A DNA stretch of 64,000 bases from Musa acuminata AAA Group (Eukaryota; Streptophyta; Magnoliopsida; Zingiberales; Musaceae): positions 3,115,001 to 3,179,000 of the forward strand of contig NC_088340.1 of the NCBI RefSeq assembly GCF_036884655.1. Reading direction: 5' to 3'. The notes beneath the pieces are model-generated. The model was not told where the DNA came from. It saw only the letters and a list, made by a program, of their open reading frames with translations, and ran no database searches. Shown here piece after piece: positions 13,069 through 24,700 of this stretch (positions are counted from its first letter, which is position 1; every line of letters starts with the position of its first letter). A program made the position numbers and the translations under genes.

Positions 13069-13093
13069 GATATTGGCATAAGCGGCTCAATCA
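13069..13093 (+). promoter_or_regulatory. miR171-complementary site with 4-nt central bulge (candidate target mimic)
   Basis: The left arm GATATTGGCA pairs with the 3' half of miR171 (UGAUUGAGCCGUGCCAAUAUC). The right arm CGGCTCAATCA pairs with its 5' half, including the whole seed. The four bases TAAG between them are unpaired, opposite miRNA positions 11/12. Against the miR171a-type sequence the loop can be drawn as ATAA instead. No mismatch lies outside the bulge. Confidence 0.65.
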
Positions 13094-13460
13094 CTCTTCT
13101 TTCGTCTTCTTCTTCTTCTTCTTTGTTTCTTTTGGCTACTCTTGCTCACATTACCAACATTTGGTTCTGTAATCGCCTCTTGTTTCCGTCGCCAAATCCT
13201 GTAACATTGTCTTCTCCTTTGCTGCTGCTGCTGCTGCTACTGGTGGTGGTGGTGGTGGTGGAAAGAAGGGGATGGGACAGTGGATGGTTGGCCTGGGTTG
13301 TCTCGCTTGGCAGCATCATGGTCATCATGCCACCCCCTCCTTTCCCACATCTTCTCCCCTTTTGTATTGTGGGATGTTTTGTTTGGTTTCTTTCTCTTTG
13401 TCCCTTGTTGATTGGATGCTCTGGTTGGCTAACATTAGCAAAAATATTTTAGACCCACAT

Positions 13461-13519
13461 TGCTGCCTATGTTATCCATGTGTATCTCAAGCACACCACA
13501 AGGTGGTGAAAGGGGACAC

Positions 13520-13571
<52 letters not shown>

Positions 13572-16500
13572 GGCTCATCCTGTGTTTGCATCTTTTGTCA
13601 CCCAAACCACCCTCGTGTCAGCTGCCACATTTGTAGTAGGGGGCTACTGGACAAACTTCTCTTCTCTGCTTCTGCTCTCTTTCTTGTGAGCTGTGGGCTT
13701 TAGCCCCTGGGGATAGAGCAGAAAGCAGCAGTCCTCTGGGAACTGCCTTCTCTATGTTGATCAATCTCTCTAGCCATTTGCTCTACTACTGCAAATGGTC
13801 TGAGAAGAATGGCATGGTTTAGTCTGCAATGCAATTAATTGGGTGTTTCCTCTTACCCTTTGAATGCATGAGGTGTGTGCAGTAAGTACAGACTTTAAGA
13901 CACTGGTCACCATGGCAGTAGTGACAGCAGCTGCTATTGTAATGTCTGCCCACTGTTTGCTAGAAAAAAGTTGCAAGAGCTATGTGGATGGAAATCAGTG
14001 CAGTGTGAGACTTACTCTGCTGCACAAAATGGGTTTGAATTCACTTGAATACAAGTATAGGCATTCCCAAGTTGCATTGTGGCCATTAAATAAGCTATCC
14101 AATTGACATTGTAGCCCTCAAAGGAAATATGAGACCAATTGTGGGCCATTCAAGAAGAAGAATGATGCATGTTCTACTGTCATATGTTCTCTCTTCTGTA
14201 GCACTAGCAGGTGCCACAGTGTGAGTGTTTCAAGAGGCAGATTGATGAAATGAATCAGCAACAGTGGTGCTGCAAACCATTGCTCATTCACAATAGTTTC
14301 AGGTTTCTCTTTTCCCTTGCCTTGGATGACAGCAATCTAGGTAGGCACAGAATGATTTTGTCAAGTTTCATAGCATAGCTAAGCAAATAATAATCATATG
14401 CTAAGTTCTCTCTTCAAAATAATATGCAAGGGGTTGTAATTCCCCCTTGTCTATGCAACTTGGGTGTAGATCTCAAAATGGGATGATGATGAGCATCATG
14501 CATCATGGATGCATTATTGTATCTGAAGCTAACTGTTCAAATACCAGTTCATGCTCTTGTATTCTATCATGAAAATGTTGGCCTTACATTCCCATCATAT
14601 CTAACAACATCAAAGGTGCTCATGTTCAAACTTGCAGCTCTTTATCATGCCACAAGTGTCTCTTCTAAAAAGCATAGATACCAATCTCAACACAGATTTG
14701 AAGAGACATTCTTTACAAGGGAAGTTCTTACAGATGTAGCCACCACCCCATTGAAAACCAATTTAGCCTTGGAAAGTAATAAAGTATACTCTAAGAATTC
14801 ACCAAAAGTTTACTATCACAGGCTTTTGTCTCAATGGTTTACTTTGTTAACCACCACCATCAAGAAGCTAAGCTTACTATCACTTTTTTTCTCATAAGAA
14901 TCTCTTTGTTGAAGAGCCATCCAGCTTAAAGATGTCAAAATGTCATCATTAATTGCTGGCATTAAATAATAATTTTCTACTTGGAGACCAAAATATTAAC
15001 CCATCCTGCTATAAAATGAACCCAAAATAAACTATACCTTAAGTAGTGTTTAATAGGTTGACATAATCAGTTGTAGCAACATAGAAATAATTTGGAACTT
15101 CAGTGTTTGCAATGCATCCTATGCAACATGTGCATGAATATTGTGGAACTGGGACCTCTAACCATCCAATTTGAGACAAGAAAAGCAAACTATATATGTG
15201 AGTTACAGCTTCCACAAAAATAGAAAAAAAAATTAAAAGATTAATTTCCATCTCAGTGGAATAAGCATTATTAACCCAGAAAAACATGCAAGCAATACAG
15301 GAAAGTATTCATAATAACAAAGACTCAGAAAATTTAAACTGTGTGCCTTCATGATCTATTATAACATGGGATGTCTTATTTAATGCAAGCAAACAAGAGA
15401 ATAGGAATATATACCTCCTACACAGTAGCTAATTTCATTGAAAACTTTTTGCTTTAGAAGCTGGACCAGAATAAAGAAGAAAGCTACTCAAGTAATAAGA
15501 ATTTGCCTACTCATGTTAAAGTAGGATTTCTAGAAATTTATCCATCATGAATAAGAATTTTACATCACAAGCACCCAAAAAAAATGAAACAATCAGCAGC
15601 AGCAGCATCACTAAATGATTTTTAATACTATTAACAATTATAATCACTCCAATTATAACCATGATTACATCTAGAAAAAATTCTGAATAAGCTTTAAAAC
15701 AAATTCTATATAATAATGGTAAACAAACCTCTTCCTGAACAAATTGGAACTCAGTCAACTAAAGGATCACATAAATAAAAACTAATCTTCTTCTTAAGCA
15801 ATACTTTTTATGTGATGACCAACAAGAAGAATAAAAATATGTCACCTGATTGATGCTGCTTTTAGATTGTTCAAAACAACCTTCAAAAATGCTTTCCGGC
15901 ACTAGTGTGTCACCTTACAGCAGTAATTCCATGGTAACAAAACAATACGAAGATGGAAGACTTGATAAGCAAAATAATCCACTGGGTATCATTGAGTGGC
16001 TCACCGAACCCATGTAATATGATTTGATATGAACCACATAGCACAGAAGACTCGTATAACCCTTCCATAAGTTGAAAAGTTTGTTTATCTTGACTCACAA
16101 AAACTGAAGCAATGAACTGCAGAACAGCTTAGGTGAAACTATATCAGCCAGCAAAGAACAGAAAAGATTAACATTGTATTCCCCAGAATAACCAAGCATC
16201 AAGTAGCATTATAGACAACGAGCATCAGCAAACACAACCATTTTCTGACATCTGATTCCTATAAAAACCAGACTTCTTCACGATTTGTGTGTACAAAGAA
16301 TTGCCCACAACATGATTAAAGTAGCATATTGATTTCCATACCCCGAAATAGTACTTGAACAATTCATCAATCAGAAGTCACTGCATGTGGCATTGTCATT
16401 CAAGTCGCAGTTACCCAAGGCACAATCTAATGCAAGTTGCAAACTTCTGGATGACCAAACAACACCAGAACAAATATTCAGTCTATGAAAATGCTGCTCA

Positions 16501-16756
16501 TTGTGGCAGACACAGCAAGCCACCTAGAGCTTATGCTTGACACTAGTGTTCCTACACATACATATTACTTCAATGCAAGGCAAAGACTCAGATCATTGTG
16601 TAGGCAAATACCTATGCTTTCGCCATCTTCTTGACCAAACAAGCTAAAAGGAAACACAAAACACTAGAACCCCTTAAAGCATGGCCAACTTTACAAATAA
16701 TATCGTCCTCTCATAAACTCTTCTTATTTCTCCATTACCTTTTCACTTTAAAAGCA
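13461..16756. other. Non-coding stretch
   Basis: A (TC)n tract lies at 13523-13569, followed by ordinary AT-rich sequence. The open frame at 14505-14897 (about 130 codons) has no recognisable domain, biased composition or signal, and I do not accept it as a gene. The last few hundred bases are the likely 3' UTR and downstream region of the decarboxylase gene on the minus strand. Confidence 0.45.
13523..13569. repeat. (TC)n microsatellite
   Basis: About 23 uninterrupted TC dinucleotides, about 430 bp downstream of the miR171-complementary site. Confidence 0.9.
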
Positions 16757-17887
16757 TCATCCTTTAGCATGATCTTTCGCAGTCCTATCCACATATTTGC
16801 CTTCCCAGTAAGGCAGGGTGGATCTTGGTGACACCGCAGTCACAGCAGAAGCAGCAAACATCTGGTATATCGACAGCCCACCACCTGGTAGCTCTTGATC
16901 CACTCTATCTTTGCAGGTGTAACCATCAAGATGTATCTTCTCAGCCCAAGTGCCTGCTAGTCCACGGTCACCTAAGATAGTAACTGCAACAGAGAACTCT
17001 GAAGGGCCAAAGCACCTAAGGACCCTCTCAACTAAGTCCTGATACACCAAGGTGAGAGAATTAAACCCCATTGCTTCATAACTGGCATAGCTGAAACCCT
17101 TCTCAGGTGTCACATGGATAGTAGAGAGAGCCGGGCCATGAATCCCATTCATGGAATAGCCACAGGGCTCGAACTCAAAGTCGCATATCTCCATCTCAGG
17201 AATAATATTAGAGATCCCAGATATCTCAGTCATCTTCTTGGCGGAAGAACTATGGCATTCCGCTGAATTCTTATAGAATATTAACGCCTGATCAGTGTTC
17301 AATCCGGTCATGCACATCTCGAGTGTCACCATCGGCAGCTCAGGTTTCTCAGTAGCATAGTATATATGCCATTTGCGATTTGCATTTGTTGAACCACCAA
17401 GCACATACGCATTACCACTTGACTTGAGGCTACCGAAGAACTGATTGAGCACAACGACTTCCTCGGAGAAGCTCCGGTGGGGAGACTGCTGTGCACCAGG
17501 AAAAATAAAGGTCCCACGGGAGTACCTTGCAGACAGAATAGATAGCGAAAGCTCTGCGGCAAGTTCAAGAATTCTAGGGATGGACAGAAGGAGCTTTGTA
17601 GTCCCGCAAGTTTTGAGGATTAACTTATAGGGGTAAATAAACAGGCTTGACTCAGAGAGAACATATGAATCGAAGACATTGTTCGAGAGCTGAGAAACAA
17701 TGGTACATCGTGCCAGATCCAGAATGGAGTCAATCTGTGGCCGTGAAAGGGCACGCAGCCCCCATCCATGGGGGTCCAAAAAAATAGATGGCTCTGAGAA
17801 AGTGATCTCCAGGCGCTTCTCATATCCTTCAAAACCGATCGGTGAGGCTAGGAGAGAATTTGGAGAATCGACCAGTGAGAGTGCCAT
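16757..17887 (-). CDS. SAMDC: S-adenosylmethionine decarboxylase proenzyme
   Basis: Pyruvoyl enzyme (EC 4.1.1.50) that decarboxylates S-adenosylmethionine to supply aminopropyl groups for spermidine and spermine. The intronless 376-residue CDS begins at the first in-frame ATG (17887), giving MALSLVDSPN; an upstream TTG in frame is not used. The self-cleavage site is in YVLSES|SLF: cleavage between Glu79 and Ser80 makes the two chains and converts Ser80 to pyruvate. Active-site Glu20 and Glu23 (GFEGYEKRLE), Cys94 (KTCGTTKLLL) and the conserved CGYSMNGIHG segment are all present. The length is typical of plant enzymes. The leader contains two short upstream ORFs (18309-18317 and 18041-18309) that normally repress translation when polyamines are high, so regulation is probably mainly translational. 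The C-terminus is Lys/Asp-rich and variable, as usual. Confidence 0.97.
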   Translation of the reverse strand: MALSLVDSPNSLLASPIGFEGYEKRLEITFSEPSIFLDPHGWGLRALSRPQIDSILDLARCTIVSQLSNNVFDSYVLSESSLFIYPYKLILKTCGTTKLLLSIPRILELAAELSLSILSARYSRGTFIFPGAQQSPHRSFSEEVVVLNQFFGSLKSSGNAYVLGGSTNANRKWHIYYATEKPELPMVTLEMCMTGLNTDQALIFYKNSAECHSSSAKKMTEISGISNIIPEMEICDFEFEPCGYSMNGIHGPALSTIHVTPEKGFSYASYEAMGFNSLTLVYQDLVERVLRCFGPSEFSVAVTILGDRGLAGTWAEKIHLDGYTCKDRVDQELPGGGLSIYQMFAASAVTAVSPRSTLPYWEGKYVDRTAKDHAKG

Positions 17888-18040
17888 CGAATCAAGCAAG
17901 AACAGGTGAGCGTGGTGACAGGAAAAAGGGAGTGGGAGGTCAAAGGAGTATTTGAGAGACGGTAGGCTGAGATTGTCTAAAAGCAGAAACGAAGCACAGG
18001 AAATCCTACTCTACAGAAGAAAGCAGCATCGGAAGGACTC

Positions 18041-18309
18041 TCAGGATGGCTTCCTCACACACTGAAAAAGATTGAAAATTGATAAAAATTAACAATCAAT
18101 ACACCATATGCATACAACAAAACTAATATCCACATTCTAAATGAAGATAACCATAGTTAGAATTTGGTTCTTACGTTGGAGTATGTAGCAGACTGAAACT
18201 TCCTGATTCCGCCGTGTGGTCGAACGTCTTCAACAGTGTAGTCAAGGGGAACTTCGTACTGTAATGAGCTACTACTACTAGACTGCTTCTTCCCAGATTT
18301 AAATTCCAT
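18041..18309 (-). CDS. Conserved small upstream ORF of the SAMDC leader (51 codons, spliced)
   Basis: Starts at ATG 18309-18307 with MEFKSGKKQSSSSSSLQYEV, continues with YTVEDVRPHGGIRKFQSATYSN to 18175, is interrupted by a GT-AG intron (18062-18174), and ends with CVRKPS and a stop at 18041-18043. This is the conserved plant SAMDC small uORF; the VRPHGG..KF.SAAYSN core and the CxRKPS end are its hallmarks. It stalls ribosomes in response to polyamines and so lowers translation of the main ORF, whose ATG lies 153 nt downstream of the uORF stop. The intron inside the uORF is a common arrangement in this gene family. Confidence 0.93.
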
Positions 18310-18317
18310 TAAAACAT
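18309..18317 (-). CDS. Tiny upstream ORF (Met-Phe-stop) overlapping the small uORF
   Basis: ATG TTT TAA on the minus strand. The last A of TAA is the first A of the small-uORF ATG, a one-base overlap. This overlap is the conserved plant arrangement that lets ribosomes choose between the two uORFs according to polyamine level. It is preceded by a spliced leader whose acceptor is at about 18327-18328. Confidence 0.88.
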   Translation of the reverse strand: MF

Positions 18318-19290
18318 TCGCACCTCCTGCAGCAAGCAACAATGGAAGAACATGTTAATCATAACAACCACCTTGTCTTCAAGATTATGGACAACATAAA
18401 GTCCAAGTTCGTCAACAAGGCAGAAGAGACATTCTTCTAAGACCCACAAAGAAATTTAGACAATGGATATGGCTTTCTAACAACATGAGCAAAAACAGGA
18501 GCAATTATTACCATGAGAACATAACTTAGAACAAAAAGCTGTAAAAGGATACAAGAAGAACTGAAAAGGCTGCATTTTTTGGAAGAGGAAAGGCTGAAAG
18601 ATGACTACATTACAAATCAATGGGAGAAATAAATAAGAACATAAAGATTAAAACAACATATTCTCTAAACTACAGGATAATTCATTGAGGAAAAAACAGA
18701 AATAAAAAGATCTGTACAGAAATAAAGGTTACAAGACAACAACACACAAAAAGATCCACCTTAATGCAAATCAAATCAGGGAAAAAGAAAGTCACAAAAG
18801 TAAACAGGAAACGCGACTAGAAATAGCAGATCATACCCTGAGACATAAGAGTAGTAACTACAGCTGACACAACGCGATACATGACGGCCAACAATTACTT
18901 GATAATCACACAGGCTAAATCATATCAGGGACCAACGATTCTCTTATCTACCATCAGAAAGCACCCCACGAAACAAATCCAATGTTATATCCTCAAAGCA
19001 GAGCACAAAGAGACGGCGAAAGACAAAAGATGGCCGCTTGGCAACACAACGTCAGGCGAAGCAAATTTTGTGATGATCATAACATATCAAGAAACCAAAG
19101 CATAATATTTACGATAAGACAGAGATGGAGTAGAGGAAAAGCTTACGCAATCGAAGCCGACAGGATCAGCAAATCAAACGGCCGAGGCGATGAAGAGAAC
19201 AAGAAGGATGCGCGAAACCCTAGCGGACGATACGAGGGCCGACGACGAGCCGAAGAGACGGACGCGGCGAGGAACGAGAACGAGCACGGC
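18318..19290 (-). other. SAMDC 5' leader: first exon and leader intron
   Basis: The leader exon that carries the uORFs begins at 18326, after a TGCAG acceptor. A GTAAG donor at 19146-19142 marks the end of a first non-coding exon, giving a leader intron of about 820 nt (18327-19146). The first exon probably starts near 19265, just downstream of the TATA box at 19291-19300. Leader introns are usual in plant SAMDC genes. Confidence 0.7.
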
Positions 19291-19300
19291 CTTTATATAG
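19291..19300 (-). promoter_or_regulatory. TATA box of the SAMDC gene
   Basis: CTATATAAAG on the minus strand in a GC-rich context, about 25-30 bases before the likely transcript start and upstream of the leader exon that ends at 19147. Confidence 0.7.
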
Positions 19301-21787
19301 GGCGCAGAGGGAATCCGCGAACGACGGGAGACTTCCCGATCCTTTAGTCGGATCCGGTGTAACGAACGAGGCACGGTCCTTCTAACTCTCCTATTCAAGC
19401 GAAGAATCCACTGGCAATTCTTTGTGGGCCCCATCTAATCGGCTAATCATCTTCTCTGTTTTCTGAGAAGAAAATTTCAACCATTATATTATTATTTCTA
19501 TCACAGTTATTAAAGATTTATAGAAATTAATATAAAGTTTTTTTGGCAATGGCTAATTGATGAACACAATTTGTGGTTACCATCAAACAATCAATCTAAG
19601 TTTTTATCTGTTAAGTTAAATGATATCTTTAAAGATTTATCGGTTTAGTCAAATGATATCTTTAAAAAATAACTAATATTTTATATATTATTTAATAATT
19701 AAAAGACATAAACATAATATTTGAAGGTGTTGTTTTCTATCACAACATGGAATTGACACCAAAAGCAGAGCAGCATTTTGCCACCAATCCTTCATCATCA
19801 CCACTTCTTCCTCTCTCATGAATGCATGCTGGAAGAGTTCATCCTCCTCTCACATGAACACAACCATCACAACCCACACAAGCTGAGAAGATTTAGTCAC
19901 CTGTTAGGCATAGATTCTCTTGTCACCTGTGAGCTGTTTCATTCTTTTGCTTGCAGAGGATTTGGCAGTGGAGAAAGAAATGCTGTCCACCAACATTTCC
20001 AATTAGTGACAAAGCCACTCTCCTCTAATCAGTGTGATTATTCTATTGTTCTTGGAGGATCTACACTGATGTTTCCATTTGTTCATAGTTGTGGACAAAC
20101 TTGGGTTCATCTGCAATGCTACTTTGTTGACTGAGGTTTTGGTGCCCCTTTCATTTGTTGATTTGTAAGTGAGATGTGGTGAGGTTTTGGTGCTTATGAT
20201 GGAGAAAACCATTGCTGAACTTTCCTGCAATAGACTTCATCACCTGTTTCATGTGACATGATGCACTGGTAGCAAATATATTGAGAAAGAACAATGCTAG
20301 TTCCTATGATCCTCTCTCCATAATCTTGAGAGATGTTGCTTCCTAGACTTCTATCACCATTACATTCTCATAGCCATTCTTCCTAGTTTTAATGGTTCAA
20401 AGATCTGTTCCAACTTTTATCTGCACCTACAAAGTCTCAACAGAAGAAAATGGTGAGAAGCAGAGACAAGTAAACAAAGACTTCTTCTTCCTTAGACATA
20501 CATCAAGTATTTATCGTGGGTCTTCCACATCAAGAGTGGTTGATAAGAGAGATCTCAAGTTGGAAAAAGTAGCATGTTTTAGCACCCAAAAAAAGGAGAT
20601 GATTCCAAGGTCATGCTTATCTTTAACTTTTACAGGTGCAGCAAAGGGAGATGGCAAAGTGAAGAGGAAGGTGCTTGGCCTTCTTCTTCACCTTAGCTTT
20701 GTTCTCCTCCACTTTGCCTTTCTGATACTTTTGACAACAAAAGCATGCGATTAGTCGATCGTGGGCGAATCACTTTGCGCGGATCAACACACAAACACCT
20801 TCTCTTGCCAATCCTCTGAGGTTAACCATGCAATGCTTTCATGTACAAGGACTTTAGAGCTGGACTTCTCTCTCTCTTTCTCTCTCTCTCATCGGTAGCC
20901 AATTGACAAGTAGAATCTGTCCAGCTCCAATCTTGCAGATTAAACTGATCGTTGAGCACAAGAGATGGTGGCCTTCTGCCAAACACAGGAATGGTGATGG
21001 TGATGTAAGCTGCATTAGATTCTAGAAAAGCAAGCAAACTGCATCATTTATCTTAACTTTCAGCAATTTCTCTTCGTCTTTTTTGTTAGTCCCAACACCA
21101 AGCACAACTCACAAGCTTTTAGAAGGAAAATATGATCACTGGTTGAAACTTGGGAGACAAAACCTCTGAATAGAGACAGCTCAAGAAACCAAGGATTCAA
21201 ATCTACGCAAGTTCCAACTTTCTGCAAAGTTGCTGTTTTAGTCCCACAAGGAGGCAGAGTCCATTTGAGCAAGCAACAGCAGTGATGGAGCTCAACACCA
21301 GCCGAATCCAATCCCCTCCCACCACCTTTATCCAAAGCAGAGAAAAGAATGCATAAACAATGGATGACATCTCTCTCTCTTCTTTCGCCTTTACCAGTTG
21401 TCTCTCTCTCTCTCTCTCTCTCTCTGTTTCTCCTTTTCTTCTGTCCCAATGAGTGTTGTCGCTCTGGGAAGAGGGCTCGCTACATGTTCATGACTCTCCC
21501 ACTCTCTCTCTCTCTCTAAGCTTCTGAGCTTCATCAGATTCTGACACCCAAATTAGCCCACCCCATGCATTGCTGCTTTATGCCCATGTCATGCCCCCAT
21601 CATGGACCCCTCTTCCTCATCAGCAGCCTCTCTCATTGTTCCTATCATCGGTCTTCTTCATGATGGGATGACATGGTTCCTGACAGAAGGCCACATCCAT
21701 CATGCTCCTTCCTCCATCTCCCTTCTCCCAGTTGGTCACATATAGCAAACACCGCCTCTTATGCTGTGTATTCTCTCTGCTGCTCCG
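19301..21787. other. Intergenic stretch between SAMDC and the NIK-like kinase
   Basis: Divergent intergenic region of about 2.5 kb. It is AT-rich at 19440-19740. Short open frames at 19778-20134 and 20392-20754 have no recognisable domain. TC tracts occur at about 20866-20890, 21401-21425 and 21504-21518, and are probably part of the kinase promoter. No transposon or RNA gene is recognised. Confidence 0.45.
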
Positions 21788-24700
21788 ATGGCTTCCAAGT
21801 GCTTCTACTTAAATCTCCTTGTCGTATTCTTCTCCTCCTTCGACGTTTCCTTCTCCTTTGAACCACTAAACATTGAAGGTGTGTGCTTATTTTTGGATCT
21901 TCTCTTTCCATCCTTGCGTGTGTTTTCCCATGGATTGATCTGCTTGCTTGCTCTCCAGTGGAGGCTCTGATAGCCATTAGAAGCGAATTGCACGATCCGC
22001 ATAAGGTTCTGAACAATTGGGACGAAGACTCTGTTGATCCCTGCAGCTGGGCGATGATCACTTGTTCCTCAGAGAATCATGTTATTAGCCTGTGAGCCCG
22101 CCACCACCTCCTCTCTTTCATTTCTGTGCTTGCCTGTGGAAGATCTTTCTTCAGCTACATCGAGACCTCCTGATGATCATATATTGGGTTTCGTTTGTGC
22201 TTATCTGTAGGGAAGCATCAAGCCAGAGTCTCTCAGGAAGGCTCTCTGCGAGGATTGGGAACCTCACCAATCTCCAACAAGTGTGAGCGACACTCACAGA
22301 CTACTCATCTCGATCCTCAAAAACACTATGCCTGTTTCCTCTGCATGAGTAACTCTGCTTCCATCTTTCTTCAGATTGTTGCAGAACAACAACATATCAG
22401 GCGGGCTGCCACCGGAGCTGGGACTACTTCCAAAGCTCCAGGCCTTGGACCTCTCCAACAACCGCTTCAACGGCAGCGTACCCGAATCCTTGGGCCGCCT
22501 CCATAGCCTTCGATATCTGTGAGCTGTTTCACCAGTCTTGATCCTTAACACCATCGAAAGAATAGGAGATCTCCAACATCGGTCCAAGCCAAGCATGCAT
22601 CTTTGTTTCCTTTGAATTGTTGTTCTAATCTTTCTTCCTCGATCCTCACCACAGGCGACTAAACAACAACAGCTTGTCTGGTGTCGTCCCCGAGTCGCTG
22701 TCAAGAATTCCACAGGACTCTTTCCTGTAAGTAACTCCGCTCCGTTTCCTCTTAAAAGAATGGATTTTGCTGTGTCTTCTGTTCTGTTTAGAAGCTTGGA
22801 ACTCACCAAAGTTTCACTGGTTTCCAGGGACTTGTCTTACAACAATCTCAGCGGGCCTGTTCCTGTGTTCCCAACCAGAACTTTCAAGTAAGCTTTCTCT
22901 TCTCCTCCAATGGAAATTTTCTCCGATTCATACACTCGTCTCTAATTCATCTTTATCACTTTCTGTATCTGTCAGCATTGTGGGGAATCCTCTGATATGT
23001 GGAAGCCGGAGGAGGGAGGAGTGCTCGCGAACAACCCCCAGCCCTCTTCCCTACCTCTTGGATTCACCAAATCAGAGTAATTAATTCATCTCCTCATCAT
23101 CTTACCAATCTCTTAGACGTGCAGCAAGTTTAGAACTTTAAGCTGGAATTTGCTGTCCCGTGTGTTTCAGAGAGATCGAAGGCCAAGAAGCTAGCCATTG
23201 CGATGGGCGCCAGCGTCGGCGGCTCGTCGCTATTGCTCCTCCTCGCGCTGTTTCTCTTCCTCTGCCGCCGAAAGCGGCAGAAGAACCAATGGAGACTCGG
23301 GCTGAGTGGTAAGTGTGGCATCATCATTGAGTTCTTCTTCTCCTACAGGAGAATTTACGTTGAGGGCATACGTGAACAGAGAGGGAAGAGGAGGAGGTGG
23401 TGGTGCGGGGGCTGGGGAACCTGCGGCGGTTCACTCTGCGGGAGCTGCGGGCGGCGACGGAGAACTTCAGCTGTCGAAACGTGCTTGGGAAGGGCGGGTT
23501 CGGGCACGTATACAGGGGCCGGCTTGCTGACGGCACAGTGGTGGCGGTGAAGCGGCTCCGGGCGGACGCCGTCGGCTCGGGCGACGGCGAGGCGCAGTTC
23601 CGCACGGAAGTGGAGATGATCAGCCTCGCCATCCACCGCAACCTACTCCGCCTCCTCGGCTACTGCGCTGCCGCCGGCGAGCGACTCCTCGTGTACCCCT
23701 TCATGCCCAATGGCAGCGTCGCAGCCCGCCTTCGCGGTACGCTCCTCCCTGTACCCTGCTTTTCCATCGGCCTCCGCGAGCCTCAGGATCGATCCTCTCC
23801 AATTGCTGCAAGCACACAAGAACAAATTTGCCCGTCAATCACGTGGGGCCCCTTAAACCGACGGCTATAATGTGCTCATTGGAAGGTGTCGCTGCAGTAT
23901 AAAATTGGAGAGGATCCGTTTCCTTTTCCCTGCTAAGGCTTCGCGGTGAGGGGCTTGTTCTGTACTTTCGGTCTGGAACTGGGTCCCACTAGAGGGTCCT
24001 GTTTTGTCGCTTAGTAGTCAGTCGAGGGTACGACAGAGCTGAGTACGGTTAGTTCGGTTCGCGTGAGCCGCCCTCGTCTCCGCTCCGTTTGACCGCCGCG
24101 AGCTACCGCGGCCGTTCATGTGCTCTGATCTCGATCTGTAATAGGGTGTTGACGTGCATTAAGATGCGTGCTTTGTGATCGTCTGCCTCAGGTAAGCCTC
24201 CGCTGGACTGGAGCACGAGGAAGCGGATCGCGGTGGGCGCGGCGAGGGGCCTCCTGTACCTGCACGAGCAGTGCGACCCCAAGATCCTCCACCGGGACGT
24301 GAAGGCCGCCAACGTGCTGCTCGACGGCTGCTGCGAGGCCGTCGTGGGCGACTTCGGCCTCGCGAAGCTGCTCGACCACGGCGACTCCCACGTCACCACC
24401 GCCGTCCGCGGCACCGTCGGCCACATCGCCCCCGAGTACCTCTCGACGGGGCAGTCCTCCGACAAGACCGATGTCTACGGCTTCGGGGTCCTCCTCCTCG
24501 AGCTCGTCTCCGGCCGGCGCGTGCTCGAGTTCGGCAAGGGGCCGAACCAGAACCACAAGTGTGCGATGCTGGGCTGGGTATGTTATCACCTCATGCCTCC
24601 CGGTGTTCTGCGCCATCGCTGCTACGTAATGCATGCATGAACAACACGTCTCGTCTCGTACGTAGGTGTGGAAGGTGTATCAAGAGAGAAGACTCGATGC

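Larger units (their letters stand above)
12600..13460 (+). ncRNA. Probable non-coding RNA carrying a miR171 target-mimic site
   Basis: No long open frame with recognisable homology is present. A good TATA box precedes a purine-rich leader, a 42-codon small ORF (12912-13040) and, 28 nt later, a site at 13069-13093 complementary to miR171. The site reads GATATTGGC, then ATAA, then GCGGCTCAATCA. Removing the four bases gives the exact 21-nt complement of a miR171 form. A bulge opposite the miRNA centre blocks slicing while allowing binding, as known for IPS1 and miR399. miR171 normally targets HAM/SCL6-type GRAS factors. Both ends are estimates: the 5' end comes from the TATA box, and the 3' end is placed after a pyrimidine-rich tail. 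Splicing is unknown. Transcription cannot be proven from DNA alone. Confidence 0.5.

Noticed and set aside
13069..13093. A MIR171 precursor on the minus strand
   Set aside because: The minus strand contains miR171 sequence broken by the 4-nt insertion, and no matching star arm able to form a hairpin was seen within about 150 bp on either side.
14505..14897. 130-codon plus-strand frame
   Set aside because: It has no domain or signal, ordinary AT-rich composition and no promoter. It is most likely chance.
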